Positions 1 to 6,364 of a stretch of 61,105 nt of DNA are shown in pieces. Under the pieces are notes generated by a model. The model worked only from the letters and a program-made list of their open reading frames with translations. It searched no databases and was not told the origin of the DNA. The stretch spans positions 1 through 61,105 of the forward strand of contig NZ_JAJEPR010000020.1 in NCBI RefSeq assembly GCF_020686945.1, read 5' to 3'. How positions within the stretch are numbered: position 1 is the stretch's first letter; each line of letters starts with the position of its first letter. The stretch is from Limivivens faecihominis (lineage in GTDB: Bacteria; Bacillota; Clostridia; Lachnospirales; Lachnospiraceae). The translations under genes were made by a program, and so were the position numbers.

Positions 1-66
1 TTTGAGCAGATATGCTCAGATGTGCAATTCATCTCACCACCTGAAGAGGTGGGAGAATTCTTGCTA
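1..66. mobile_element. IS200/IS605-like element end (partial)
   Basis: A short imperfect hairpin (CCACCT-gaag-AGGTGG, about 37-52) followed by GAGAATTCTTGCT resembles the subterminal hairpins of IS200/IS605-family elements. The other window end (about 61030-61105) has a comparable hairpin followed by GGGGGCTTCCTGCTC. No tnpA or tnpB reading frame lies inside the window, so only the very end of an element would be present. The family call is by pattern and is tentative. Confidence 0.45.
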
Positions 67-79
67 CATTTGTTAAACT

Positions 80-103
80 CAAAAAAGGTCCACTGGACCT
101 TTT
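80..103. terminator. Palindromic intrinsic terminator
   Basis: An A-run, a GGTCCA/TGGACC stem and a T-run make a symmetrical hairpin that could stop transcription on either strand. It lies between the IS-like end and the orphan riboswitch leader. A second GC-rich hairpin (CCCGG...CCGGG, about 129-160) sits beside it. Confidence 0.6.
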
Positions 104-220
104 TCTCATATGCATGGCAACAAAATGACCCGGAGAGTTCCCTGTCTGAAACTCCCGGGCCACTTCGTCCAATCAGGCAGATGCGGATTTTCTGCCTTTT
201 TTAGAAGGAGGTATTAAACT

Positions 221-337
221 TTGTGTATCTTAATATATGCACAGCGAGATGCATACAATCATTTCATAAACAAATGTCTGCCTACCCATGGCGACAAGCT
301 GCGGATAACTGTGGAAGTATCCGGATTGGATGTTTGA
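221..337 (+). CDS. Short unrecognised ORF with a strong ribosome-binding site
   Basis: A strong Shine-Dalgarno sequence (AGAAGGAGG, about 203-211) precedes a TTG start and a 38-codon frame ending at TGA 335-337. The peptide contains the stretch AYNHFINKCLP and resembles no family I recognise. It is antisense to the leader downstream of the cobalamin riboswitch. It may be a gene remnant left next to the IS end, or chance. Confidence 0.15.
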   Translation: MCILIYAQRDAYNHFINKCLPTHGDKLRITVEVSGLDV

Positions 338-357
338 CTTTCATCGGAAGCCCATCT

Positions 358-562
358 CAAATATCAAGCAGGTTTCCTGGCTCACAGATCATCATGTCTG
401 CTCCCCTTCTCACATAAGTTTCCTGGGTAATGCAATGGGATAACTGAGCGACACTCCCTGTTCACAGTGACCGGATCGTCCAGGATTCTCACCTGGTTCC
501 CTCTTCAGACAACAGTCTGCGGAATGACTGCTGGCTGCACTTGATACTGCAATATTAAATTA
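358..562 (-). promoter_or_regulatory. Cobalamin (B12) riboswitch, orphan
   Basis: Read on the minus strand the segment holds, in order, GGGAACCAGGTGAGAATCC, the B12-box-like GGTCACTGTGAA and, at the 3' side, GAGCCAGGAAACCTGC. These are the three most conserved blocks of the cobalamin aptamer (Rfam RF00174), in the right order and spacing. Such aptamers normally repress B12 synthesis, B12/cobalt uptake or B12-independent isozymes when cobalamin is plentiful. Here the transcript would run toward position 1, where I find no plausible gene, only hairpins and an IS-like end. The regulated gene has apparently been lost or lies beyond the window. Confidence 0.88.
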
Positions 563-571
563 CACGCCTAT

Positions 572-600
572 ACCATAGCATGCCATTCCAAGATTGTCAA
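572..600 (-). promoter_or_regulatory. Promoter of the orphan B12 riboswitch
   Basis: On the minus strand TTGACA (595-600) and TATGGT (572-577) are separated by 17 bp, a near-consensus vegetative sigma-A promoter placed just upstream of the aptamer. The riboswitch transcript therefore probably starts here, independently of the methyltransferase gene to the right. Confidence 0.7.
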
Positions 601-622
601 GAGTTTAACACTCTTTTTTATT
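598..622 (+). terminator. Small terminator-like hairpin
   Basis: AAGAGT-ttaac-ACTCTT followed by T residues forms a short stem with a T-run on the plus strand. It lies at the 3' end of the minus-strand methyltransferase and overlaps the -35 box of the riboswitch promoter, so its role is uncertain. Confidence 0.35.
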
Positions 623-1376
623 TTCTTCCCGTCACCAGGAACATGGGCGTGGATTCCCCGTTGATCTGATCTGCCCGGCTTAAAATTCTCTCGTTGACGG
701 TTTCGTCCGAGCGGCAGTCCTGAAAGCCGATTTCTTCCATCACATGAAGGTCCCAGGCCGGACGGAGGATTTCCGTCAGGGGCACAGCGGCGGCAATCCG
801 CTCCATCTCCGCAATATCCGTTCCCTCGTAGTAATCTTCCACCTGCTGCTCTTTTGTCTTCTTCCGGTCTTCCTCATAGCCCTTCCGGAGCTCTTCATCG
901 CAGAGATAGCGGTACCAGTTGGCATCAAAATTCAGCAGCACTCCGTCCTTTTTGAGAACCCGGTACCACTCCTGATAAGCCCTCACCGGATGCTCCAGGT
1001 TCCAGGTCACGTTTCTGGTGATCACCGCATCAAAGGTTCCATCGGGGAACTCCAGATTCTGGGCATCCATCTGCTGAAAATGAATCTTCTCTGAGAGCTC
1101 TCCGGCGTTGGCTTTCGCCTCTTTCAGCATCTCTTCCGTATAATCCACAGCCGTCACCTGAATCCCTGCCTCCGCCAGAATGATAGCAAAAAAGCCCGGG
1201 CCGGTTCCCACATCCAGAAGATGGATCTCCGTAAGGGGTTTGTCCGGAAGTTCCGCAAGGATTGCCTGCCGCCATTTTTCCCTCTGTTCTCCGGAAAGCT
1301 CTCCCTGATTGTACTCGGAATAGCCTTTCGCCCGTTTTGTCCAGTATTTTCTGATATCTTCCAGTAATTCACTCAT
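618..1376 (-). CDS. Class I SAM-dependent methyltransferase
   Basis: The 252-residue protein is a Rossmann-fold methyltransferase. The glycine-rich SAM motif LLDVGTGPGFF is at about residues 53-63, the acidic residue ending strand 2 is in VTAVDYTE (about 75-82), and FPDGTFDAVITRN matches the post-motif region. The substrate is not identifiable. A good site (AGGAGAG) precedes the ATG. It is the last gene of a run that also holds an oligopeptide/nickel-type ABC ATPase and the chimeric permease-ATPase. It resembles the methyltransferase at 2805-3527 along its length, which suggests duplication. Methyltransferases beside nickel/peptide ABC genes occur in Clostridia, but the linked function is not something the sequence shows. 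Confidence 0.85.
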   Translation of the reverse strand: MSELLEDIRKYWTKRAKGYSEYNQGELSGEQREKWRQAILAELPDKPLTEIHLLDVGTGPGFFAIILAEAGIQVTAVDYTEEMLKEAKANAGELSEKIHFQQMDAQNLEFPDGTFDAVITRNVTWNLEHPVRAYQEWYRVLKKDGVLLNFDANWYRYLCDEELRKGYEEDRKKTKEQQVEDYYEGTDIAEMERIAAAVPLTEILRPAWDLHVMEEIGFQDCRSDETVNERILSRADQINGESTPMFLVTGRK

Positions 1377-1391
1377 ATTTCTCTCCTCTAT

Positions 1392-2147
1392 TTATAGTAC
1401 AGAATCGATCAGCTGCCTGGTGTAGGCTTCCTTCGGCCGGCTGATGACGTCCTCTGTCTTTCCCTCTTCGACGATTTCTCCCTGATACATGACCAGCACC
1501 CGGTCACAGAAGTCCTGAACCAGGGCCAGGTCATGGGAGATGAAAAGAAAAGACAGCTTTTTTTCATTTTTCAGGCGGAGCAGAAGCTCCAGGATCTGTT
1601 TCTGCACGGTCACATCCAGCGCGCTCGTGGCTTCGTCACAGATCAGAAGCGACGGTTCCACTGCCAGTGCCCTCGCGATGGCCGCCCGCTGACATTCGCC
1701 GCCGCTCACCTCCCCGGGATAGCGCTCTGCAAAATTCGGTGTCAGGCCACAGGTAGAGAGAAGCTCCGCCACTTTTTCTCGGACTTCCTTTCTCTTCAGC
1801 CCTGAATTTCTTAAGCTCTCCCCAATTCCGCTTCCCAGCGTTTTTCCGGAATCGAAGGACTCCTTCGGAAGCTGAAACACCAGCTGCATTTCCCGATAGC
1901 ACTTCCTCCATTCTTTACTCCCCGCATGGGTAAGATCTCTGCTCAAAAACTCTATTTTCCCTTTGGTCGGCGCAAGAAGCCCGGTGAGCATCCGCACCAG
2001 TGTACTTTTTCCGGAGCCCGATTCGCCCACAATTCCAATGGCCTCTCCCCGGTAAAGTGAAAAGCTTACATCCCGGACTGCCAGAAAACGTTCTCCCTTG
2101 TTTTCAAAGGCTCTCGTCAGTCCTTCTGCCTTAAGAATCTTCTCCAT
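1392..2147 (-). CDS. ABC transporter ATP-binding protein (DppF/OppF/NikE type)
   Basis: The 251-residue cytoplasmic ATPase has Walker A GESGSGKST (about 41-49), a Q-loop VFQLP (about 90-94), the ABC signature VSGGECQR (about 147-154) and Walker B LLICDEATSALD (about 167-178). It belongs to the peptide/nickel (PepT) group, in which two ATPases drive two permeases. The start overlaps the stop of the upstream chimeric gene, so it was translationally coupled. Its partner ATPase and both permeases are missing or fused in this locus, so this ATPase is probably left without a working transporter. It ends in a standard PepT-type tail (EAYTRQLIDSVL). Confidence 0.88.
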   Translation of the reverse strand: MEKILKAEGLTRAFENKGERFLAVRDVSFSLYRGEAIGIVGESGSGKSTLVRMLTGLLAPTKGKIEFLSRDLTHAGSKEWRKCYREMQLVFQLPKESFDSGKTLGSGIGESLRNSGLKRKEVREKVAELLSTCGLTPNFAERYPGEVSGGECQRAAIARALAVEPSLLICDEATSALDVTVQKQILELLLRLKNEKKLSFLFISHDLALVQDFCDRVLVMYQGEIVEEGKTEDVISRPKEAYTRQLIDSVL

Positions 2148-2743
2148 CAGCGCCCCTCTCCTTCCTCTTTTGCCCGCCGCAGGGTAAGGGTGGAAGACAA
2201 AAGCTGCCGGGTATAGGCTTCCTTCGGATGCTCCAGCACCTCTTCCAGCCTGCCATACTCCACCATGCAGCCCTCCTTAAGCACCAGCACCTGATCCGCC
2301 ATAGCCCGCACCACACCGATATTGTGGGTGACAACCGCCATGGCCGTCCCTTCTTCCTTTCGAAGCTCCAGAAGCTTTTCCACTACCTGTTTCTGGAGCG
2401 TCACATCCAGCGCACTCGTGGGCTCGTCCGCCAGAAGGAGGGTCGCAGGAAGCTTCGCTGCAAAAGACGCAGCCACATCCTGATGCGAGACATAGCTTTC
2501 TCCCAGATTTCCTGTAAGCATTCCTTTCAGCCATTTTCCATACTGTACCAGAAAAGGCTGATCCAGACCATATTCTGCTCTGGCCTCATTGATGACCTCC
2601 TGTGAGACGGCGGTACCGGCATTTTCATACATGTAGGTCACTGCATCCCCGCCCGCCAGACGCATCATGGCAAAGGACAGGAACGTAATGCCCAGCACCA
2701 CGGGAATCAGCTGGAGCAGCCTTTTTATTACATATTTTCCCAT
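2147..2743 (-). pseudogene. Chimeric OppB-type permease / OppD-type ATPase deletion fusion
   Basis: Residues 1 to about 104 are the start of a DppB/OppB/NikB permease: first membrane segment (LLQLIPVVLGITFLSFAMMR), the periplasmic GLDQPFLVQYGKWLKGMLTGN block, and the KLPATLLLA stretch opening membrane segment 2. From about residue 105 the protein continues in frame as the C-terminal half of a peptide-type ABC ATPase: Walker B LADEPTSALDV, H-loop VVTHN, tail EAYTRQLLSSTL. Both families share an LLLA stretch at this point. A single in-frame deletion between the two would remove the rest of the permease, the second permease and the ATP-binding half of the ATPase. The product lacks Walker A and most membrane segments and cannot be a transporter subunit. 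A misassembly is the alternative. Confidence 0.85.
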
Positions 2744-2756
2744 TTTTTCTCCTGTT

Positions 2757-2800
2757 TAAAACAGCTGTACAAACCCGCCCCGGGGGATGTACAGCTGTCT
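2757..2800 (-). terminator. Hairpin between methyltransferase and chimeric gene
   Basis: An 11-bp perfect stem (ACAGCTGTACA / TGTACAGCTGT) encloses a C/G-rich loop and is followed by only a short T-run on the minus strand. It may be a weak terminator of the upstream methyltransferase or an mRNA-stabilising hairpin. Confidence 0.45.
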
Positions 2801-2804
2801 TCTT

Positions 2805-3527
2805 TCACTCTTTTACTGCTTTTAATGCAAACATAGGCGTAGGATTATAGAACTTGTCAAAATTCCGGTAGATCCGGTCTGATAAAGTCTCATCCACCGT
2901 AACGGAGGCATATCCCATTTTTCCCAGCACTTCCAGGTCCCACTGGGGGCGCAGCTTTCTGCTGATCTCCAGCTCATCCTTGATGGCCTCACATTCCTGC
3001 ACCAGCCCCTCTTTCAGACGGCAGTGGGCATGCTCCGGAGGAAGCTTTTCCTCATCTCTCGTGAAATCATCGTGACCGTAGTCCGCATCGAAATTCAGGA
3101 GGACCCCGCCCTTTTTCAGGACTCTGGTCCATTCCCGGTAGGCTTCTTCCGCATGAGGCAGCGTCCAGGTCAGGTTTCTGGAAACCACCACATCAAAGGT
3201 CGCATCCGGGAACTCCGGCTTTTCCGCATCCATGACAAAAAACTCCGCCGAAGATTTCTGCTCCTTTGCCAGCTCTCTGGCATGGTAGATCATATGATCC
3301 GTCAGATCAATTCCCATCACCTGATGGCCTCTTGCCGAGAGCATCAGCGCAAAAAAGCCGGTGCCAGTTCCCACATCCAGAATCTTCAGTTTTCTGCCTT
3401 TCGGAAGATTTTTCTCAATCTCTGAAAGCCATTTTCGTCCCATCTCGGAGTTCTGTTCCTCCGTCCGAAGATCGACAAATTCATGGCTTCTCTCGGACCA
3501 GTAGTTGATAATACGCTCTTTTTCCAT
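2805..3527 (-). CDS. Class I SAM-dependent methyltransferase
   Basis: The 240-residue protein has the SAM-binding motif ILDVGTGTGFF at about residues 49-59, the strand-2 acidic residue in VMGIDLTD, and FPDATFDVVVSRN downstream. Its layout, including the conserved W-E-L-R-P-x-W-D-L stretch late in the protein, parallels the methyltransferase at 618-1376, so the two are probably paralogues on either side of the collapsed transporter. The substrate is unknown. A promoter lies about 80 bp upstream, making it the first gene of this group. Confidence 0.85.
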   Translation of the reverse strand: MEKERIINYWSERSHEFVDLRTEEQNSEMGRKWLSEIEKNLPKGRKLKILDVGTGTGFFALMLSARGHQVMGIDLTDHMIYHARELAKEQKSSAEFFVMDAEKPEFPDATFDVVVSRNLTWTLPHAEEAYREWTRVLKKGGVLLNFDADYGHDDFTRDEEKLPPEHAHCRLKEGLVQECEAIKDELEISRKLRPQWDLEVLGKMGYASVTVDETLSDRIYRNFDKFYNPTPMFALKAVKE

Positions 3528-3608
3528 TTATCCGCTATTTTAGGCAGCGCCTGTTTTATCCGCGCTTGCGCTACCTTCCTTTCTCTGTATAATTGCCCGT
3601 TTCTGATG

Positions 3609-3637
3609 ATTATACGTTTTTGGAAAAGAAGCCGCAA
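3609..3637 (-). promoter_or_regulatory. Promoter for methyltransferase at 2805-3527
   Basis: On the minus strand TTGCGG (3632-3637) and TATAAT (3609-3614) are 17 bp apart. The perfect -10 box and ideal spacing make a credible vegetative promoter for the methyltransferase and possibly the ABC remnants. Confidence 0.6.
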
Positions 3638-3689
3638 CCCTGACCGGGGGATGTTTTCTGTCTTGTATCAAAAAAAATTCATGTAGGGG

Positions 3690-4817
3690 TTATTCCACTG
3701 TGATCTTTCGGATCACCGGCATTTTCACTGGCTTATTCCAGGTTTCCGGACCGTAGGTGGGCTCGTCGGCAATTTTATCCAGAACGGAAAAGCCCGAGAG
3801 CATCTCGCCGAAGGCGGCGTAACGGCCGTCGAGCTTCGCCGCATCCTTATGTACCACAAAGAATTGGGTGTCCGCCGTATCGTAGGCGTCGTCTCTCGCC
3901 ATGGAGATGGCTCCCCGGACGTGTTTCAGGGGATTATCCACACCGTTTTCCAGAAATTCCCCTTTGATATGCCAGTCGCACTCGGCCATGATATCGTTGG
4001 TCCGGGAGCCGCCCTGGATCACATAGTCCTTCACGATCCGACACCAGCAGAGGCCGTCGTAGAAGCCCTCGTTGGAAAGCTTTTTAAAAGATTCCACAGT
4101 GATCGGCGCATATTCCGGATAAAGCTCAAAAACCATGGTTCCAAAACCCTCGGTCTCAATTGTGCAGCGGCGGGTATCCAGCCGGACAAGTTCCTCCTTA
4201 ATCCGGGATAAAATGTGGCCCATGACATAGAAGGCCGTCTCAAAACGGAGATAATCCAGCGTATTTTCATCCCACATAAATTTCAGCGTGGCCGGAAATT
4301 CCTCATCGGAATGCCAGAACTGAAAGATCACCGGCAGGAAATCAAAAACCGGAAGCTTTGCGGCCGCATCCCCCGGATGGTCTTTCGTGCCGCCCAGGTT
4401 TTCCAGCACTTTCTGGAGCTTTTCCGTATTCTCGTCAAAGAGTTTCTCATAGGTAGTATAGAGGCCGGAGCCCGGCGTCGCCGCATAGCGTACAGACTTC
4501 ATCCGGTCGATCGTATTATAAGTTCCGGCCAGCTGGCAGTCGTCCTTCGAGCTGCAGAGCACATCCATGATAGCCAGAGTTTCCTCAAACCCTGCCTGGG
4601 CCGGCTCAAAATAATCTTTCCCGATCTCTTCCCGGTTCCACTCGATCCTTCCGTTCTTTCGGCTGATTCGATAGTCTCTTCCCACAAAGCGGAGATAGAG
4701 ATAGTTTTCATCCGCTTTCAGGCTGAATTTCCGGATCATTTTTTCCTGATCATAGGCGAGGAAACGCTGCTCCGCATCCTCCCGGGTCTTATCATAGTTT
4801 GTCTTCTTCTCTTCCAT
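3690..4817 (-). CDS. DUF3786 / cyclophilin-type peptidyl-prolyl isomerase fusion
   Basis: The 375-residue protein has two parts. Residues 1 to about 210 resemble DUF3786, with LKFMWDENTLDYL and an FDFLPVIFQFW stretch; the function of that domain is not established. Residues about 218-375 form a cyclophilin domain: FGTMVFELYPEYAPITVESF, the FxQGG-like VIQGGSRTND, RGAISMAR, and TQFFV. Cyclophilins catalyse cis-trans isomerisation of peptidyl-proline bonds and help protein folding. No signal peptide is visible, so it should be cytoplasmic. It lies 9 bp downstream of the LCP-family gene and may share its transcript. The DUF3786 assignment is from memory of the family and is less certain than the cyclophilin call. 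Confidence 0.82.
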   Translation of the reverse strand: MEEKKTNYDKTREDAEQRFLAYDQEKMIRKFSLKADENYLYLRFVGRDYRISRKNGRIEWNREEIGKDYFEPAQAGFEETLAIMDVLCSSKDDCQLAGTYNTIDRMKSVRYAATPGSGLYTTYEKLFDENTEKLQKVLENLGGTKDHPGDAAAKLPVFDFLPVIFQFWHSDEEFPATLKFMWDENTLDYLRFETAFYVMGHILSRIKEELVRLDTRRCTIETEGFGTMVFELYPEYAPITVESFKKLSNEGFYDGLCWCRIVKDYVIQGGSRTNDIMAECDWHIKGEFLENGVDNPLKHVRGAISMARDDAYDTADTQFFVVHKDAAKLDGRYAAFGEMLSGFSVLDKIADEPTYGPETWNKPVKMPVIRKITVE

Positions 4818-4826
4818 AACTGCTCC

Positions 4827-5924
4827 TTATTCGGTCTCGCTTTCTGTCTCAGTCTCTGTTTCAGCAACGTTTCCGGCTGCATCCACGCCGTAGATGAACT
4901 GCTGGAGGTAGCTGCTGTTGGCCGAAAGATCCGGAATCAGGACCTCCATTCCGGCAGACAGAGTCACGCAGTTATATGTGCCGTCCACGGGAATGCGGTA
5001 GCTCTCGATGCCATCGATGCCGCCGGTGAGCACCGTATAAATGTAGCCCACGATCTGGCCGATGGAAAGGTCTGTCGTAAAATTCGGGAAAATTTCATAG
5101 GCCAGCCGGATGAGATTGAAGGGACTCATATTTTTTGCTTTTTCATAGGCTGCCATCAGTACCTTGCGCTGACGCTCTGTCCGCTCCCAGTCGGAATTTC
5201 CGATAAAACGGGTCCGGGAGTAGGCCAGAAGCTGGGCCGGAGTCATGGAATTGACACCTTTTTTCAGGGTCCAGCCGTTTTCGTCAGTTTCCGAAAGATC
5301 GGAATGTGCATTCAGATACTTTGCCTCGGTGGCATTGAGCTCAATATCCAGATTTCCAAGTACGGAAAGAGACTCCATGAAACCGTCGAAGTCCACCTCC
5401 ACATTTCCGTCGATGTGGACACCTAAGTTTTCCTCGATGACCTCATCCAGAAGTTCCATGCCTCCGAACTGATAGGCCGCGTTGATCCGGTTATCTTTAT
5501 AGCCCGGAATCGGCACATAGAGATCACGCATAACGGAGGTCAGGATGATTTCTCCTTTATCCTTGTTGACACTGCAAATAATGATGGAATCGGAACGCTG
5601 GCGGTCTTCTCCCTTCCGGCGGTCCTGACCGATGAGAAGAATGTTGGAGACCTCCTCATCTTCCATAACCTGAATCTCTGCCTTTCCCCAGTCAATGGAA
5701 TCTGCATCCAGGCCATCCACACCTTCGGCCTCTGCCTGATCCAGGCTGTTCAAAAGCTCCAGATCTTCCTGGCTGTAAACGGTCTCGGCCTCCGTTTCAC
5801 TCTCCGTCTCCGCCGCCTGCACAAAGGAGCAGCTTCCGGTAAAATTCTGACCCACGGTTCCCGCAAAGCAGGCAGCTGCCAGAACTGGCGCGCAAAGTTT
5901 TTTCCATCTTCTAACGTTTCTCAT
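4827..5924 (-). CDS. LytR-CpsA-Psr (LCP) family cell-wall protein
   Basis: The 365-residue protein starts with a basic stretch and a hydrophobic segment (about 9-25) typical of an export signal or anchor, then an acidic linker. The LCP domain spans about 94-260: NILLIGQDRR, SDSIIICSV, TSVMRDLYVPIPG, the YSRTRF block and ERTERQRKVL. LCP enzymes transfer undecaprenyl-linked glycopolymers (teichoic acid, capsule) to peptidoglycan; the conserved Arg and Asp residues binding the pyrophosphate lipid are present. The Glu/Thr-rich C-terminus (ETETESE) is low complexity. The gene is followed closely by the cyclophilin fusion and has its own promoter. Confidence 0.88.
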   Translation of the reverse strand: MRNVRRWKKLCAPVLAAACFAGTVGQNFTGSCSFVQAAETESETEAETVYSQEDLELLNSLDQAEAEGVDGLDADSIDWGKAEIQVMEDEEVSNILLIGQDRRKGEDRQRSDSIIICSVNKDKGEIILTSVMRDLYVPIPGYKDNRINAAYQFGGMELLDEVIEENLGVHIDGNVEVDFDGFMESLSVLGNLDIELNATEAKYLNAHSDLSETDENGWTLKKGVNSMTPAQLLAYSRTRFIGNSDWERTERQRKVLMAAYEKAKNMSPFNLIRLAYEIFPNFTTDLSIGQIVGYIYTVLTGGIDGIESYRIPVDGTYNCVTLSAGMEVLIPDLSANSSYLQQFIYGVDAAGNVAETETETESETE

Positions 5925-5971
5925 CGGTATCCTCCAATCTCATCCCTTTAAAATAGGTAATATCTGACATC

Positions 5972-6000
5972 ATTATAATATAGGAAAATCCCCTTGTCCA
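5972..6000 (-). promoter_or_regulatory. Promoter for the LCP gene
   Basis: On the minus strand TGGACA (5995-6000) and TATAAT (5972-5977) are separated by 17 bp, about 50 bp upstream of the LCP start codon. Confidence 0.6.
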
Positions 6001-6003
6001 TCC

Positions 6004-6053
6004 AAAAAAAGAAGACTGCACAGCTCCTGATTTTGGCACTGTACAGCCTTCTT
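6004..6053 (-). terminator. Intrinsic terminator of the copper operon
   Basis: On the minus strand a long stem (AAGAAGgCTG...CAGtCTTCTT) is followed directly by a T-run. It closes the csoR-copA-HMA transcript just before the promoter of the LCP gene. Confidence 0.8.
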
Positions 6054-6072
6054 ATGAGTTTTGTCTGATGGA

Positions 6073-6336
6073 TCAGTCTTTTTTTAAGCGGGAGAAGAAG
6101 CCTTTTTTCTCATAGGGGTTTCTCGTGATACCGGTGACGGTATAGCCGGTCTTGTCGATGACCTCGCGGATCTTCTCATCCGGAATATCCTCCTCGATCA
6201 CGATGACCGTTTTTCCTGCTCCGTGGGAAGAAGAAACCTTCTTCACCGTCGGGAAAGCAGCGCGCACTGCGTCGTTTACATGGCTCTCGCACATACCGCA
6301 CATCATTCCATCTACACCAACTGTAATTTCCTGCAT
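6073..6336 (-). CDS. Heavy-metal-associated (HMA) domain protein, CopZ-like
   Basis: The 87-residue protein has one ferredoxin-like HMA domain with metal-binding GMMCGMC near the start. That motif has an extra residue pattern (MMCGMC) instead of the standard MTCxxC. The start used here (MQEITV) follows an AAGGAGG site; a longer frame starting 12 codons upstream would overlap copA and lacks such a site. A basic tail (FFSRLKK) follows the domain. It is the last gene of the copper operon and probably carries Cu(I) to CopA or buffers it in the cytoplasm. Single HMA-domain proteins can also carry other soft metals. Confidence 0.85.
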   Translation of the reverse strand: MQEITVGVDGMMCGMCESHVNDAVRAAFPTVKKVSSSHGAGKTVIVIEEDIPDEKIREVIDKTGYTVTGITRNPYEKKGFFSRLKKD

Positions 6337-6364
6337 GCTCTTATTCCTCCTTAAATACTTATCT

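Noticed and set aside
4215..5426. 403-codon plus-strand open frame
   Set aside because: It is antisense to the cyclophilin fusion and LCP genes, has no family motifs and no suitable ribosome-binding site.
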